The notes: generated by a model not told the origin, from the sequence alone. A stretch of DNA of 64,000 nt from Chryseobacterium turcicum (GCF_021010565.1 NZ_JAJNAY010000002.1:124001-188000), one strand, 5' to 3'. Shown: positions 35,123-44,430, counted from the stretch's first letter. Numbers and translations: made by a program.

Positions 35123-35989
35123 TTAATGAATATGTTTTTCTGCGTGGTAAGAACTTCTCACCAGAGGTGAACTTTCAACATGTCTGAAACCTAAACTTCT
35201 TGCAAAATCTCCGAATTCATCAAACTCTTCAGGCGTGATAAATTTTTTCACAGGAAGATGTTTTTTTGTCGGCTGCAAATATTGCCCCATCGTAATAACG
35301 TCAACATTGGCGTTTCTTATGTCTTCAATGGTTTGGAAAACTTCATGTTTTTCTTCACCTAAGCCAAGCATTAATCCTGTTTTTGTTCTGTTTTGCCCGG
35401 CTTCTTTTAAATATCTTAAAACCTCAAGGCTTCTTTCGTATTTTGCCTGAATTCTTACTTCTCTCGTCAAACGTTTTACCGTTTCCATGTTATGAGAAAT
35501 CACTTCCGGAGCTACATCTACCAATCTGTCTAAATGTTTTGTAAGACCTTGGAAATCCGGAATTAAAGTTTCCATTGTTGTTCCCGGAGAAATTCTTCTT
35601 ACTGCGTTTACAGTTTCCCCCCAAAGAATAGAACCCATATCTTTCAAATCATCACGGTCAACAGAAGTTAAGACCGCATGCTTAATTTTCATTAGTTTAA
35701 TAGAACGAGCTACTTTTTCAGGCTCGTCCCAGTTTACATCCATTGGTTTTCCGGTTTTCACCCCGCAAAAACCACAGCTTCTGGTACAGATGTTTCCTAA
35801 AATCATGAAAGTTGCCGTTCCCTCGCCCCAACATTCACCCATGTTTGGGCAGCTTCCACTTTGGCAAATTGTATTTAATTTATATTTATCTACCAAAGTT
35901 CTTAATTCTCTGTAATTCTTTCCTGTAGGAAGTTTTACACGAATCCATTTTGGTTTTTGAACGGTAGTATCTTGAACTAAATTCTCCAT
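35123..35989 (-). CDS. lipA: Lipoyl synthase LipA
   Basis: 288 residues. Radical-SAM enzyme that inserts two sulfurs into octanoyl-bound lipoyl domains. The auxiliary 4Fe-4S cysteines are Cys42, Cys47 and Cys53 (CQSGSCPNMGEC). The radical-SAM CxxxCxxC is Cys68, Cys72, Cys75 (CTRSCGFC). LTSVDRDDLKDMG and the C-terminal VRSSYHAEKH, with the Ser that ligates the auxiliary cluster, are present. Length and motifs are standard. Upstream is a repeat-rich gap and an ECF sigma gene on the same strand. Confidence 0.97.
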   Translation of the reverse strand: MENLVQDTTVQKPKWIRVKLPTGKNYRELRTLVDKYKLNTICQSGSCPNMGECWGEGTATFMILGNICTRSCGFCGVKTGKPMDVNWDEPEKVARSIKLMKIKHAVLTSVDRDDLKDMGSILWGETVNAVRRISPGTTMETLIPDFQGLTKHLDRLVDVAPEVISHNMETVKRLTREVRIQAKYERSLEVLRYLKEAGQNRTKTGLMLGLGEEKHEVFQTIEDIRNANVDVITMGQYLQPTKKHLPVKKFITPEEFDEFGDFARSLGFRHVESSPLVRSSYHAEKHIH

Positions 35990-36076
35990 TTATCTCTCAA
36001 ATTGAGCTTCAAAGTTAGTGATTTTTTTATCGACTACATCTACGATGTGAATTGATGGAAATGATAATTTATTTTT

Positions 36077-36140
36077 GCCTCGAATGCACGAATAGTTTAT
36101 TACCTACTTGCTTAAATTAAAAAATTTGAGCATTCGTGGT
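36077..36140. repeat. ATTCGTGCATTCGTGGC hairpin, copy 2 (diverged)
   Basis: GCCTCGAATGCACGAAT (36077) and GAGCATTCGTGGT (ending 36140) are degenerate arms of the repeat seen at 17182 and 44641, with a longer AT-rich loop. It lies between the sigma factor gene and lipA. Confidence 0.7.
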
Positions 36141-36162
36141 AAAAACATTAGTTTACAAAAAG

Positions 36163-36723
36163 TTAATTATCCTCAAACTCATTATTTTTCAGCAACTCAG
36201 CTAAAACTTTTTTGGCGCGCATGACACGAACTTTTGTATTAGCAACAGAAATCCCCAACTCTTCGGCAATTTCTTTGATGCTTTTTTCCTCGAAGAATCT
36301 TAATTTAATAATATCCTGATAATTAACATCTAAAGACTCAATGGTTTTAATAATCTTTTGCTGCTCTTCATCAGAAATCATCAATTCTTCGGGAGATTTT
36401 GCATAATGATTTTTTACTTCGTCTAAATTTTCGGTAGGATCTTGATTTTCACGACTTTTTCTACGCCAATAATCAATAATTGTATTTTGAGCAATCGTCA
36501 GAATCCAAGTTTTAAACTGAAAATGAGGATCGTACAAATCAAGCTTAGACAACACTTTTGAAAAAACATTGACGGTAATTTCGTCTGCATCATTTTCGTC
36601 GTGCACTTTTTTCATCACAAAAGAAAAAACGTCTACCCAAAAAACATTAATCAGTTTGGTTTGTGCTTTCTGGTCTTTTTCCTTTGCCTTTTGGATGAGA
36701 GGAAATAATTGCTCGTCTTTCAT
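36163..36723 (-). CDS. ECF RNA polymerase sigma factor
   Basis: 186 residues from ATG 36723. Region 2 (about residues 20-90) has VFSFVMKKVHDENDADEIT and KTWILTIAQNTIIDYWRRK, the -10 recognition part. Region 4 (about 120-175) has LDVNYQDIIKLRFFEEKS and IKEIAEELGISVANTKVRVM, the -35-binding helix-turn-helix. A longer frame upstream is not used because of the clear TATATTTG box 6 bases before this ATG. No anti-sigma gene is adjacent. Confidence 0.9.
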   Translation of the reverse strand: MKDEQLFPLIQKAKEKDQKAQTKLINVFWVDVFSFVMKKVHDENDADEITVNVFSKVLSKLDLYDPHFQFKTWILTIAQNTIIDYWRRKSRENQDPTENLDEVKNHYAKSPEELMISDEEQQKIIKTIESLDVNYQDIIKLRFFEEKSIKEIAEELGISVANTKVRVMRAKKVLAELLKNNEFEDN

Positions 36724-36729
36724 TATTAA

Positions 36730-36760
36730 CAAATATAATTGATTTTCACTAACGAAACAA
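36730..36760 (-). promoter_or_regulatory. Promoter of the ECF sigma factor gene
   Basis: On the minus strand TTG (36760-36758), 20 bases, then TATATTTG (36737-36730), an exact TAnnTTTG box. The ATG is 6 bases further, implying a very short or absent leader. Confidence 0.6.
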
Positions 36761-36830
36761 TACATGTGGGAAGATGGATGAAGGATGTTTACAAGTTTGG
36801 AAACAGTACTCAAAAAGTTTTAATATCAAT

Positions 36831-37234
36831 CTCGAAACTTTAACCACAAAAGTTTTTAACACATTAGTGTCTTTTAAGTTTTAACCTTTGAAAATAGTAA
36901 AGAGCACAATAAGTTTAAAAATCAAAGATTTTTTCTGTGTTTACAGTCTCGTATCTCGAAACTTTAACCACAAAAGTTTTTGACACATTAGTATCTTTTA
37001 AGTTTTAGGCTTTGAAAATAGTAAAGAACACATAAGTTTAAAAATCAAAGATTTTTTTTGTGTTTACAATCTCGAAACTTTGAACTCGAAACGCTAATCT
37101 CGTATCTCGAAACTTTAATCATAAAAGTTTTTTGACACATTAGTATCTTTTAAGTTTTAAGCTTTGAAAATAGTAAAGAGCACATAAGTTTAAAAATCAA
37201 AGATTTTTTTTGTGTTTACAATCTCGAAACTCGA
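36831..37234. repeat. Tandem repeat, three units of about 124-151 bp
   Basis: Units start at 36831, 36955 and 37106 with CTCGAAACTTTAA. Each contains ACCACAAAAGTTTTT (or a variant), ACACATTAGTATCTTTTAAG, GAAAATAGTAAAGA, CACATAAGTTTAAAAATCAA and AGATTTTTT-TGTGTTTACA. The second unit carries an extra 27-base CTCGAA-rich tail, and the array ends in a satellite of CTCGAA copies to 37285. It fills most of the 601-base gap between the sigma gene and tyrS; no gene is seen in it. Confidence 0.85.
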
Positions 37235-37324
37235 ACCCCGAAACTCGAATCTCGAATCCCGTATCTCTGAGCCCGAAACTCGCTTGATTTTCTTATCTTT
37301 GTCATCAAATTTAAACCAAAAATA

Positions 37325-38620
37325 ATGAACTCTTTTATTGAAGAACTGAAATGGCGTGGTCTTTTTGCCGACATGATGCCCGGAACAGATGAACAACTGA
37401 ATAAGGAAATGACAACTGCCTATATCGGTTTTGATCCTACTGCAGATTCTTTACATATAGGAAGTCTTATTCAGATAAAAATTCTGGCTCATTTTCAACA
37501 ACATGGTCACAAACCTATCGCTTTGGTAGGTGGTGCTACAGGAATGATTGGTGACCCATCAGGAAAATCTGCAGAGAGAAATCTTTTGGATGAAGATACA
37601 TTACTGCATTATGTGGACTGTTTACAAAATCAACTTTCAAGATTCTTAAATTTTGATGGAAATGAAACCAACAAAGCCGAATTGGTGAACAATTACGACT
37701 GGATGAAGAAAATTTCTTTCCTTGATTTTGCTAAAAATGTTGGAAAAAACATTACTGTTAATTACATGATGGCAAAAGATTCTGTGAAGAAAAGACTTTC
37801 AGGAGAAGCGGGTGTTGACGGAATGAGTTTTACAGAGTTTACTTACCAATTAATTCAAGGATATGATTTCCTTCATTTATATCAAAATAATAATGTAAAA
37901 CTTCAGATGGGAGGTTCTGACCAATGGGGAAATATCACCACAGGTACAGAATTAATCCGTAGAAAAGCACAAGGAGAGGCATTTGCACTGACGGTTCCTT
38001 TGATTACAAAAGCTGACGGTTCTAAATTCGGTAAGTCTGAAAGTGGAGAAAATTATTGGTTAGACCAAAAGAAAACTTCCCCTTACAAATTCTATCAATT
38101 TTGGTTGAATGCAACCGATGATGATGCTGAAAGATTTATTAAATTCTATACATTTTTAGGAAAAGAAGAAATTGAAGCATTCATTGAAGACCATAAAACA
38201 GCTCCACACGAAAGAAAACTTCAAAGAAAATTAGCTGAAGAAGTTACCGTTTGGGTTCATGGAAGAGAAGAATATGAAAAAGCGATGAAAGCTTCAGAAA
38301 TTCTTTTTGGAAAATCAACCGCTGAAGATTTGGTAAGCCTTGATGAAGAAATTTTCCTGGAAATTTTTGACGGAGTTCCTCAGAAAGAAGTTGCTAAAGC
38401 TGATGTTTTAGGAATTAACATTGTGGATTTGCTTTCAGAAAAAACAGGCTTTTTGAAATCTAAAAGTGAAGCTACCAGAGAATTGAAAGGAAATTCAATT
38501 TCTGTAAACAAAGAAAAAATCAATGACGTTTATACCGCAAACGAAACAGATTTGATTGACGGTAAATTCTTATTACTACAAAAAGGAAAGAAAAGTTACT
38601 TTATTGTAAAAGTGATTTAA
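37325..38620 (+). CDS. tyrS: Tyrosyl-tRNA synthetase
   Basis: 431 residues. Class I aminoacyl-tRNA synthetase: [19 protein letters not shown] carries the HIGH-type motif, [12 protein letters not shown] binds tyrosine, and KFGKS is the KMSKS-type loop. The C-terminal S4 RNA-binding domain begins near [26 protein letters not shown] -7 box lies at 37294-37301, but no TTG is properly spaced upstream, where the tandem repeat ends. A bidirectional terminator follows. Confidence 0.97.
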   Translation: MNSFIEELKWRGLFADMMPGTDEQLNKEMTTAYIGFDPTADSLHIGSLIQIKILAHFQQHGHKPIALVGGATGMIGDPSGKSAERNLLDEDTLLHYVDCLQNQLSRFLNFDGNETNKAELVNNYDWMKKISFLDFAKNVGKNITVNYMMAKDSVKKRLSGEAGVDGMSFTEFTYQLIQGYDFLHLYQNNNVKLQMGGSDQWGNITTGTELIRRKAQGEAFALTVPLITKADGSKFGKSESGENYWLDQKKTSPYKFYQFWLNATDDDAERFIKFYTFLGKEEIEAFIEDHKTAPHERKLQRKLAEEVTVWVHGREEYEKAMKASEILFGKSTAEDLVSLDEEIFLEIFDGVPQKEVAKADVLGINIVDLLSEKTGFLKSKSEATRELKGNSISVNKEKINDVYTANETDLIDGKFLLLQKGKKSYFIVKVI

Positions 38621-38640
38621 TCTTAAAAGAATACAAAAAA

Positions 38641-38675
38641 TAATCCGGCTCAATTCTGAGTCGGATTATTTTTTT
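38641..38675. terminator. Bidirectional terminator between tyrS and the lipoprotein gene
   Basis: AATCCGGCTCA and TGAGTCGGATT form an 11-bp stem (one G-T pair), with T7 on the plus strand. The two genes are convergent. Confidence 0.82.
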
Positions 38676-38691
38676 ATCTAATTGTTGATTT

Positions 38692-39102
38692 TTAGAATGT
38701 ATAACTTGTTGTAGCTGATAAATTCAATCCGCTCGAGACACTTTCTTTTTTAAGCTGGCCATCTACCCAAATCTGAACTTTCAAAGTAGAAGAAGCGTCT
38801 GCTCCTACTGCATTTACCACCATATTCACATTATAAACTACCCCTTCTGTAGAGAGCTCCGGGCTCGACCAAGTCGTTCCGCTTAAGCCGGTTACTGTAA
38901 TAGGATTGCCATCGATACCATAAACTGCACCGCTGATATTGGTTCCTGCTGACCCTTCAGCTTTAAAAATAATTTTATGAGTTTCGGTCTCAGAAACGTC
39001 ATCATCATCTTTTTTACAAGAAACAACAAAACCCAAAATTATTGCTACCATCAAAACAACATACGACCCTTTTACGACCTGATTCAATTTTATTTTTCTC
39101 AT
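38692..39102 (-). CDS. Hypothetical lipoprotein
   Basis: A 136-residue lipoprotein, with signal peptide ending in lipobox GFVVSCKKDDDD (Cys29). A Lys/Asp-rich linker is followed by a beta-rich domain of about 90 residues with KIIFKAEGSAGTNISGAVYG and TLKVQIWVDGQLKKESV, the layout of small Ig-like lipoproteins in Bacteroidota. No function can be assigned. Preceded by the repeat-rich gap 39103-39594. Confidence 0.75.
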   Translation of the reverse strand: MRKIKLNQVVKGSYVVLMVAIILGFVVSCKKDDDDVSETETHKIIFKAEGSAGTNISGAVYGIDGNPITVTGLSGTTWSSPELSTEGVVYNVNMVVNAVGADASSTLKVQIWVDGQLKKESVSSGLNLSATTSYTF

Positions 39103-39296
39103 AATTTATTTTTGTAAATGCTATATCTATTTTCTATTGCGTAATCTTTTGAATTTGCTATTTAGAAATCAATTCTGTTAAGAAAAGATAATCAATCCTC
39201 AAATTTAAGTAAAATTTTCTACAGAATTTTAACAGAAAAGATTCAAAAAAAATAATTTAAAAAACAGAAATTCAAAATTCCTTTTCAATGTCATAT

Positions 39297-39440
39297 TTAT
39301 CTAAACCTATTTAGGTTTACGCTAAAATGCCGCCCGACAGCAAGAACCCATTTAGAGGGAAGCTTTCCCAACTTGGGACAGGGCAAACCTAAATGCGGGG
39401 AAACAATTCTGTGGCCCGACAGAGCCATCCTTTATTGGTT
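39297..39440. other. GC-rich structured intergenic island
   Basis: Far more GC-rich than its flanks. Perfect arms TTTAGGTTT (39310-39318) and AAACCTAAA (39385-39393) could pair; AACCTA at 39304 can compete for the same arm. CCCGACAG occurs twice (39333, 39415), and CCCAACTTGGG and GGGAAGCTTTCCC are local hairpins. On the minus strand a 43-codon frame, 39428 to 39297, begins MALSGHRIVSPHLG. It may be a small gene, a structured RNA or a remnant. Confidence 0.45.
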
Positions 39441-39485
39441 GAGCAAAAACTGTGGCCATACGGTATCTCATTTTATTAAATCAAC

Positions 39486-39515
39486 AAAAAACCTCTGAAA
39501 ATTTTCAGAGGTTTG
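39486..39515. terminator. Terminator-like hairpin
   Basis: AAACCTCTGAAAA and TTTTCAGAGGTTT form a 13-bp stem. It may end transcription from the minus-strand efflux operon. Confidence 0.6.
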
Positions 39516-39540
39516 TAAATTTTAATATAATGATATTGTT

Positions 39541-39590
39541 GGATAGGATTCATCCTATCCTTTAGTAAGCCGTCCCGTTAGGACTTTTTG
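39541..39590. repeat. GATAGGATTTCATCCTATCC repeat, copy 2
   Basis: GGATAGGATTCATCCTATCC palindrome followed by CGTCCCGTTAGGACT; same order as at 17360-17406. It abuts the stop codon of the MFS efflux gene. Confidence 0.7.
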
Positions 39591-39594
39591 TGGA

Positions 39595-41172
39595 TTAGTG
39601 CATGGCTTCACTCAAATCTATCTTTTCTTTACTTTTTCGTTCTTTTATAAATAATATAAACGGAATACAAATTAAGAAAGCGATTCCTAAATAAAGGAAA
39701 ACATCCATATAAGAAAGCACTGTAGCCTGTTTCGTGACTGTCATATCTAAAACTTTGTAAGCAGCATTCATTGCATTATCGGGAGTCATTCCTTTAGCGA
39801 TGAAATTGGCTTTTAAGCCTGCTAACCGTTGCTGAACATCAAAACTATCACTATCTAAATGAGATATTAAGTTGACCCTGTATTTCTGACTGGCGTTGGC
39901 AATAAATGTGGTAATCGCAGCGATTCCGAAAGAACCACCAAGCTGCCTCATCATTCCTGTAAAAGCTGCACCCTGACCGATTTCCTGACCTTTTAATGTA
40001 CTTAATGACAAAGAGGTAATCGGAATAAATAATAATCCTAGCCCCATTCCTCGTACAATCAGCATCCAGAAAAAGGCTTCTTTACTGGTATCTGGTGTCA
40101 AAATTTTATAGCCCCAGAAACTATAAATAAAGAATATCAACAATCCTAAAGAAACCAAAATTTGTTGTTTTGCTCCCTTCGAAAGTAATTTACCGATAAT
40201 TGGCATCATAAATGCGGTCGTTAAAGCCGCCGGAACCATCAAAAGCCCAGAGTCTAATGCCGTCCAGCCTAAAACACTCTGTGTATATAAAGGAACGATA
40301 AACGTTGAACCATACAAACCAAATCCTAAAACAAAAGACATTGCCGTTCCTATCCTCAGGTTTCCGTTTTTCAAAACCCTGAGTTCCACAATAGGATATT
40401 TATAGGTGAGCTCTCGCCATAGAAATAAGACAAATCCTAAAACAGCTGTTGTGGTGAAAGTAACAATCATTCCGCTTTCAAACCAATCTTCTTCATGGCC
40501 TCTTTCTAAAATAAATTGTAAGGACCCTACAGTTAATGCCAACAACATAATCCCAAGCCAATCGACTTCTGAAGCTTTTCTTTTTTCAGAAAACTTCGGA
40601 CTTTTTACAAATTGTAATGTCATAATAGCCGCCGCAATACCAATTGGAATATTAATATAAAAAATATAAGGCCAGCTATAATGATAAACAATATACCCTC
40701 CCAATGGTGGACCTAAAGTAGGGCCAATAATTACTCCCAAACCATAGATTGCCTGCGCCATACTTCTCTTTTCGATAGGATATGATTCTGTAATAATGGT
40801 TTGCGAAGTTACCAACAACGCCCCCCCACCAATACCTTGGCATAATCTAAAAAATACCAGCTCCCAAATATTATCTGCATTCCCACAGAGAAATGAGAAA
40901 ATAGTAAAGATGACAATGGAGGCGGCAAAATAATTTCTTCTACCGAACTGCTGTGAAAGCCAGCTCGTCATGGGAACTACAATTACGTTACCAATGGCAT
41001 ATGCTGTAATCACCCAACCTACTTCAGAAAGTGTAGCACCCATGTTTCCCTTCATTTCGTTGAGGGCAACATTTACAATCGTGGAATCCACAATTTCTAG
41101 TAAAGCACAAAGAATCGCTGTAATCGTAATGATTACTCTTCGGGCTCCATATTCTACTAATGAATCTTGCAT
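39595..41172 (-). CDS. DHA2-family (EmrB/QacA) drug-efflux permease
   Basis: 525 residues from ATG 41172, with about 14 transmembrane segments. The N-terminal motif LEIVDSTIVNVALNEM is DHA2 motif D1, WVITAYAIGNVIVVPMTSWL and the FGRRNYF loop follow, and RLCQGIGGGALLVTSQTII is motif B. It uses the proton gradient to export lipophilic compounds. Last gene of a minus-strand operon with membrane-fusion, outer-membrane and regulator genes; a TTG further upstream is a worse start. Confidence 0.92.
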   Translation of the reverse strand: MQDSLVEYGARRVIITITAILCALLEIVDSTIVNVALNEMKGNMGATLSEVGWVITAYAIGNVIVVPMTSWLSQQFGRRNYFAASIVIFTIFSFLCGNADNIWELVFFRLCQGIGGGALLVTSQTIITESYPIEKRSMAQAIYGLGVIIGPTLGPPLGGYIVYHYSWPYIFYINIPIGIAAAIMTLQFVKSPKFSEKRKASEVDWLGIMLLALTVGSLQFILERGHEEDWFESGMIVTFTTTAVLGFVLFLWRELTYKYPIVELRVLKNGNLRIGTAMSFVLGFGLYGSTFIVPLYTQSVLGWTALDSGLLMVPAALTTAFMMPIIGKLLSKGAKQQILVSLGLLIFFIYSFWGYKILTPDTSKEAFFWMLIVRGMGLGLLFIPITSLSLSTLKGQEIGQGAAFTGMMRQLGGSFGIAAITTFIANASQKYRVNLISHLDSDSFDVQQRLAGLKANFIAKGMTPDNAMNAAYKVLDMTVTKQATVLSYMDVFLYLGIAFLICIPFILFIKERKSKEKIDLSEAMH

Positions 41173-41327
41173 AGTTTTTTTTACATTGTAAAAAAGTGAA
41201 TTGTCAATGGTCAATCAACATCGTGGTCAATTTTTACTACTCCATTTCCAAAATAACATCAATCATACTGCATTTTCAATTCACAATTGACTTGCTTCAG
41301 CAAAATTGACAATTCACTATTTCAATA

Positions 41328-42428
41328 TTATTTTAAAGAAACTTCTGCTTTCACATTCATTCCTGTTCTTAATCTTTTTGCAATTTTTGAATCAAGGTTT
41401 ACAAAATCTATTTTTACAGGAAGTCTCTGTACTACTTTTACGAAGTTTCCACTTGCATTATCTGGAGGCAAAATAGAAAATGTAGAACCTGTTGCCGGAG
41501 AGAATGAGCTTACTACTCCTTCAAATTCTGTATCGGGGAAAGCATCAATTTCTATTTTTACTTTTTGTCCTTCTACCATTTTGGCAACCTGAGTTTCTTT
41601 AAAGTTTGCAATCACCCATTTTTGGTCATTTTTAACCAAGCTAAATAATTGCGCACCTGCCTGTAAAAATTGCCCTGCCTGAATAGGAACTTTCCCTACA
41701 AAACCATCTTCCGGAGCTACAATAACCGTATAAGAAAGATTTAATTTTGCACTTTCTACATCTACTTCTCTTTGTTTCGCTACCGAACCGGCCACTGAAA
41801 TTTGCTGTGAACTTGCTTCTGTTTGTGAAGATGCAATTCCAGTTTGCTGTGCAATCTGATTTCTTGTATCTACTAAAACCTGAAGTTGTTTATCTGCAGA
41901 TTGTTTTGCTGCTAAAGCTTGCTCGTATTGCTGCTCTGTAATCGAGTGATCTTTTACAAGAACTGAATATCTTTTTAGATCCTGAGAAGTTTTCCAAACG
42001 TTTACTTTTGCTGCTTCAATTTGTGCATTTGCTGTGGCTACAGCTGCTTGTGAACTATTGATGTTCTTTGAAGTTGCGTTTGTAGAAGACTGAGCAGATG
42101 AGATATTACTTTTTGCCGTTGATAACGCTGCTTGAGCCTGATCTAAAGCCATTTTCTGATCTTTGCTATCTAAAATAACCAAAGTGTCACCTTTTTTTAC
42201 AAACTGATTGTCTTTTACTTTTACTTCGGCTACATATCCTGAGATTTTAGAAATAACAGGGTTCATGTTTGAAGCAATTTGTGCGTCATCCGTTTCTTCA
42301 TGAAACTGACCGTAAGAATATGCTCTATAACCGAAGATTCCTCCTCCAATGACGATTACGGCTAATATGATTGGGAAAACTAAACTTTTCTTTTTCGGTT
42401 CAGTTGCTTGAGTATTGTTATTTTCCAT
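41328..42428 (-). CDS. HlyD/EmrA-family membrane fusion protein
   Basis: 366 residues. One N-terminal transmembrane helix (LVFPIILAVIVIGGGIFGYRAY, residues about 15-36, given in part as VFPIILAVIVIGGGIFG), a biotinyl-lipoyl-like part (ISGYVAEVKVKDNQFVKKGD), a long coiled-coil hairpin rich in Ala, Gln and Ser (residues about 90-215), then a beta-barrel (VIVAPEDGFVGKVPIQAGQ). It links the MFS permease to the TolC channel. The gap to the permease gene (41173-41327) contains short imperfect repeats but no gene. Confidence 0.93.
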   Translation of the reverse strand: MENNNTQATEPKKKSLVFPIILAVIVIGGGIFGYRAYSYGQFHEETDDAQIASNMNPVISKISGYVAEVKVKDNQFVKKGDTLVILDSKDQKMALDQAQAALSTAKSNISSAQSSTNATSKNINSSQAAVATANAQIEAAKVNVWKTSQDLKRYSVLVKDHSITEQQYEQALAAKQSADKQLQVLVDTRNQIAQQTGIASSQTEASSQQISVAGSVAKQREVDVESAKLNLSYTVIVAPEDGFVGKVPIQAGQFLQAGAQLFSLVKNDQKWVIANFKETQVAKMVEGQKVKIEIDAFPDTEFEGVVSSFSPATGSTFSILPPDNASGNFVKVVQRLPVKIDFVNLDSKIAKRLRTGMNVKAEVSLK

Positions 42429-42447
42429 TTTGGATATTATTCTGTTT

Positions 42448-43761
42448 TTATTTGATTGTTAAAGTTCCTGTAGTCTGCAATAGTTTTCTGTAAGCCAATG
42501 CAGCATCTGCTTTTGCATTGATAACGCCAACATTTGCAGCAATCTGAGCCGCATCTGCATCTAGCAACTCTGTCATCGTTGCAAGACCGTTATCATATTT
42601 ATTTTTTGTAATTCTGTAGTTTTCATTAGCCTGCACCGCCGCTTTTTCGAAAACTGTAATTCTCTTTTTAGAATAATCTGAGTTTTGATATTCTCTGTTG
42701 ACATCCAACTTAATATTGTCATTCAACAATTCGTTGGTTGCTGACAACTGCATTTCTCTTGCTTTTGATTGCTTTAAAGCAGAATTTTCTTTCCAAATGT
42801 TTGATAGATTGTAAGAAACCCCTACTCCAACATTCACTGCATTATAAATCGTTAAAAATTTTGGAATATCTGCTGCTACATAACCTCCAGTGAATGCAAT
42901 AGAAGGAAGGTTTTCTGCTTTTGCAGATTTCGTTCCCAATTCTGCTGCTTTTCTTTGTTGGTCTAAAGCTTGCAAATCTTTACGGTTTTCTCGCGCTTCA
43001 TTCAGATAAAAGCTAACCGGTTTCACATCATCAGATTCATCAACATAGTTTTGATCTACCTCAATCTCTGTCGTTTCTGGAAGACCAAGAAGTAAATCCA
43101 TATTGATATTGGCGATATTATAATTGTTTTTAGCTTCTAATAATTGCAGTTCAATATTTGAAGTCTGAAGATTTGCCTTTAAACGGTCATTTCTTGCAAT
43201 CACCCCATTATTTTCAAGCTTTAGGAAAGTTTCGTCTCTTTTTTGAGAAGCGGTAAGGTTTTCTTCTAAAACTTTAATCGATTGATTGGCTTTAAATAAA
43301 TTATTATAAGCCTGAGCTACATTATAAGCAATGGCAACTTTATCGCTTTCGGTGCTCAATTTTGATGCTTCCACCAAATATTTTGCAGACTCGATACCGT
43401 ATTTTATTCTTCCACCGCTGTAAATTGGAACACTTAGATTTGCCGAACCAAAAGCTACCTGATGAACTTCTGGACCTCCTGCGCCAGAAACACCGGGAAG
43501 GCGGATATCAACATTCGGTTTCATGGGCAGATACAGATAACTTGCAGAAACTTTCAATTCTGGGAGCTGTCTGTTTTTTGCTTCCAAAAGATCGGCAGTT
43601 GCTTCTTCTATTTTGGCAGCATCAATTTTCAAACTTTTACTGTTCTGGATTCCCAACTGTACGGCTTCATCGAGGCTGAGTTGTTTTTTCTCCTGAGCTT
43701 GGGTGTACGTTATTCCTGCAAAAAGGGAAAGTACAATAACTGAGTTATTTATTCTCTTCAT
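42448..43761 (-). CDS. TolC-family outer-membrane efflux protein
   Basis: 437 residues. Signal peptide ending near TYTQAQE. Two duplicated OEP (TolC) halves with long helices: LSLDEAVQLGIQNSKSLKI at the start, then ELKVSASYLYLPMKPNV, and the second half around LPSIAFTGGYVAADIP. The end is LAYRKLLQTTGTLTI. It forms the trimeric exit duct. It overlaps the tetR stop region by 17 bases and precedes the fusion-protein gene by 19 bases, so the operon is tightly packed. Confidence 0.93.
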   Translation of the reverse strand: MKRINNSVIVLSLFAGITYTQAQEKKQLSLDEAVQLGIQNSKSLKIDAAKIEEATADLLEAKNRQLPELKVSASYLYLPMKPNVDIRLPGVSGAGGPEVHQVAFGSANLSVPIYSGGRIKYGIESAKYLVEASKLSTESDKVAIAYNVAQAYNNLFKANQSIKVLEENLTASQKRDETFLKLENNGVIARNDRLKANLQTSNIELQLLEAKNNYNIANINMDLLLGLPETTEIEVDQNYVDESDDVKPVSFYLNEARENRKDLQALDQQRKAAELGTKSAKAENLPSIAFTGGYVAADIPKFLTIYNAVNVGVGVSYNLSNIWKENSALKQSKAREMQLSATNELLNDNIKLDVNREYQNSDYSKKRITVFEKAAVQANENYRITKNKYDNGLATMTELLDADAAQIAANVGVINAKADAALAYRKLLQTTGTLTIK

Positions 43762-44371
43762 AACCTAAAAGGTCTTTTAGTATATATTTAATATGTTTTT
43801 TGAGTTCCGAATAATATTTCTCTTCAAAAGCTTCTTCATCTTCTGTATTGTTAAGAAATTCCTGATACATTCCTTTTGCGTTCGACGCATAAAATAATGT
43901 TCCGCTTACAGTAGAATGCAGTAAATAGATAGGTGGGTTTTTAGTAAAAATTCCTTTTTGAATTCCACTTTCCAGAATTTTAGAATACATTGAAATGAAA
44001 CTCATTTTAGTTTCCTTCAAAAATTCTACAATCTGAGGATTTTCTGTATGAAGCTGCTCTCGTTGCATAATTCTGTAAAAACATTTGTGATGCCTTACTC
44101 TTCCTGCAAACTGATCAACAATTCTTTCAATCTTTTCCCATTCATTGATATCTGTTCTTTCCAGAATATCTTTAGAAAAAAACTGACCTTCATTCATTCT
44201 ATATTCCACCAATTTCTCATAAAGCTTCTCTTTAGAACCGAAATAATAAGAAATCATTGAAATATTTACATTGGCTGCTTTAGAAATCTCCCTTGTAGAA
44301 GTTCCCTGAAAACCATTTTCTGCAAATAGCTTTTCTGCAGCGAATAATATATTTTCTTCTTTTGAAATCAT
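43745..44371 (-). CDS. TetR-family transcriptional regulator
   Basis: 208 residues from ATG 44371. N-terminal helix-turn-helix: ENILFAAEKLFAENGFQG, TSTREISKAANVNISMISYY and FGSKEKLYEKLVEYRM, then a C-terminal ligand-binding domain. It is the first gene of the efflux operon and probably its repressor. A frame extension with GTG at 44401 is not used. A palindrome, AATCAA-ACGA-TTGATT, lies 44 bases upstream of the ATG. Confidence 0.92.
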   Translation of the reverse strand: MISKEENILFAAEKLFAENGFQGTSTREISKAANVNISMISYYFGSKEKLYEKLVEYRMNEGQFFSKDILERTDINEWEKIERIVDQFAGRVRHHKCFYRIMQREQLHTENPQIVEFLKETKMSFISMYSKILESGIQKGIFTKNPPIYLLHSTVSGTLFYASNAKGMYQEFLNNTEDEEAFEEKYYSELKKHIKYILKDLLGYEENK

Positions 44372-44414
44372 ATGCGGTGTTTTGCGGGTGCAAATGTACA
44401 CAAGTTTTCAATAA

Positions 44415-44430
44415 AATCAAACGATTGATT
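44415..44430. promoter_or_regulatory. Candidate TetR operator
   Basis: AATCAA (44415) and TTGATT (ending 44430) flank ACGA, giving a 6-bp dyad just upstream of the tetR start. TetR-family repressors bind such dyads next to their own promoters. Not proven. Confidence 0.4.

Noticed and set aside
36831..37234. Possible CRISPR array
   Set aside because: Units are 124-151 bp and almost wholly repeated; there are no short repeats with unique spacers and no cas genes.
39297..39428. 43-codon minus-strand frame as a confident gene
   Set aside because: It overlaps the structured GC-rich island, has no identified homologue from memory, and could be non-coding; kept only as a note within that feature.
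43362..43743. Two plus-strand frames opposite the tolC-like gene
   Set aside because: Antisense to a clear TolC-family gene.
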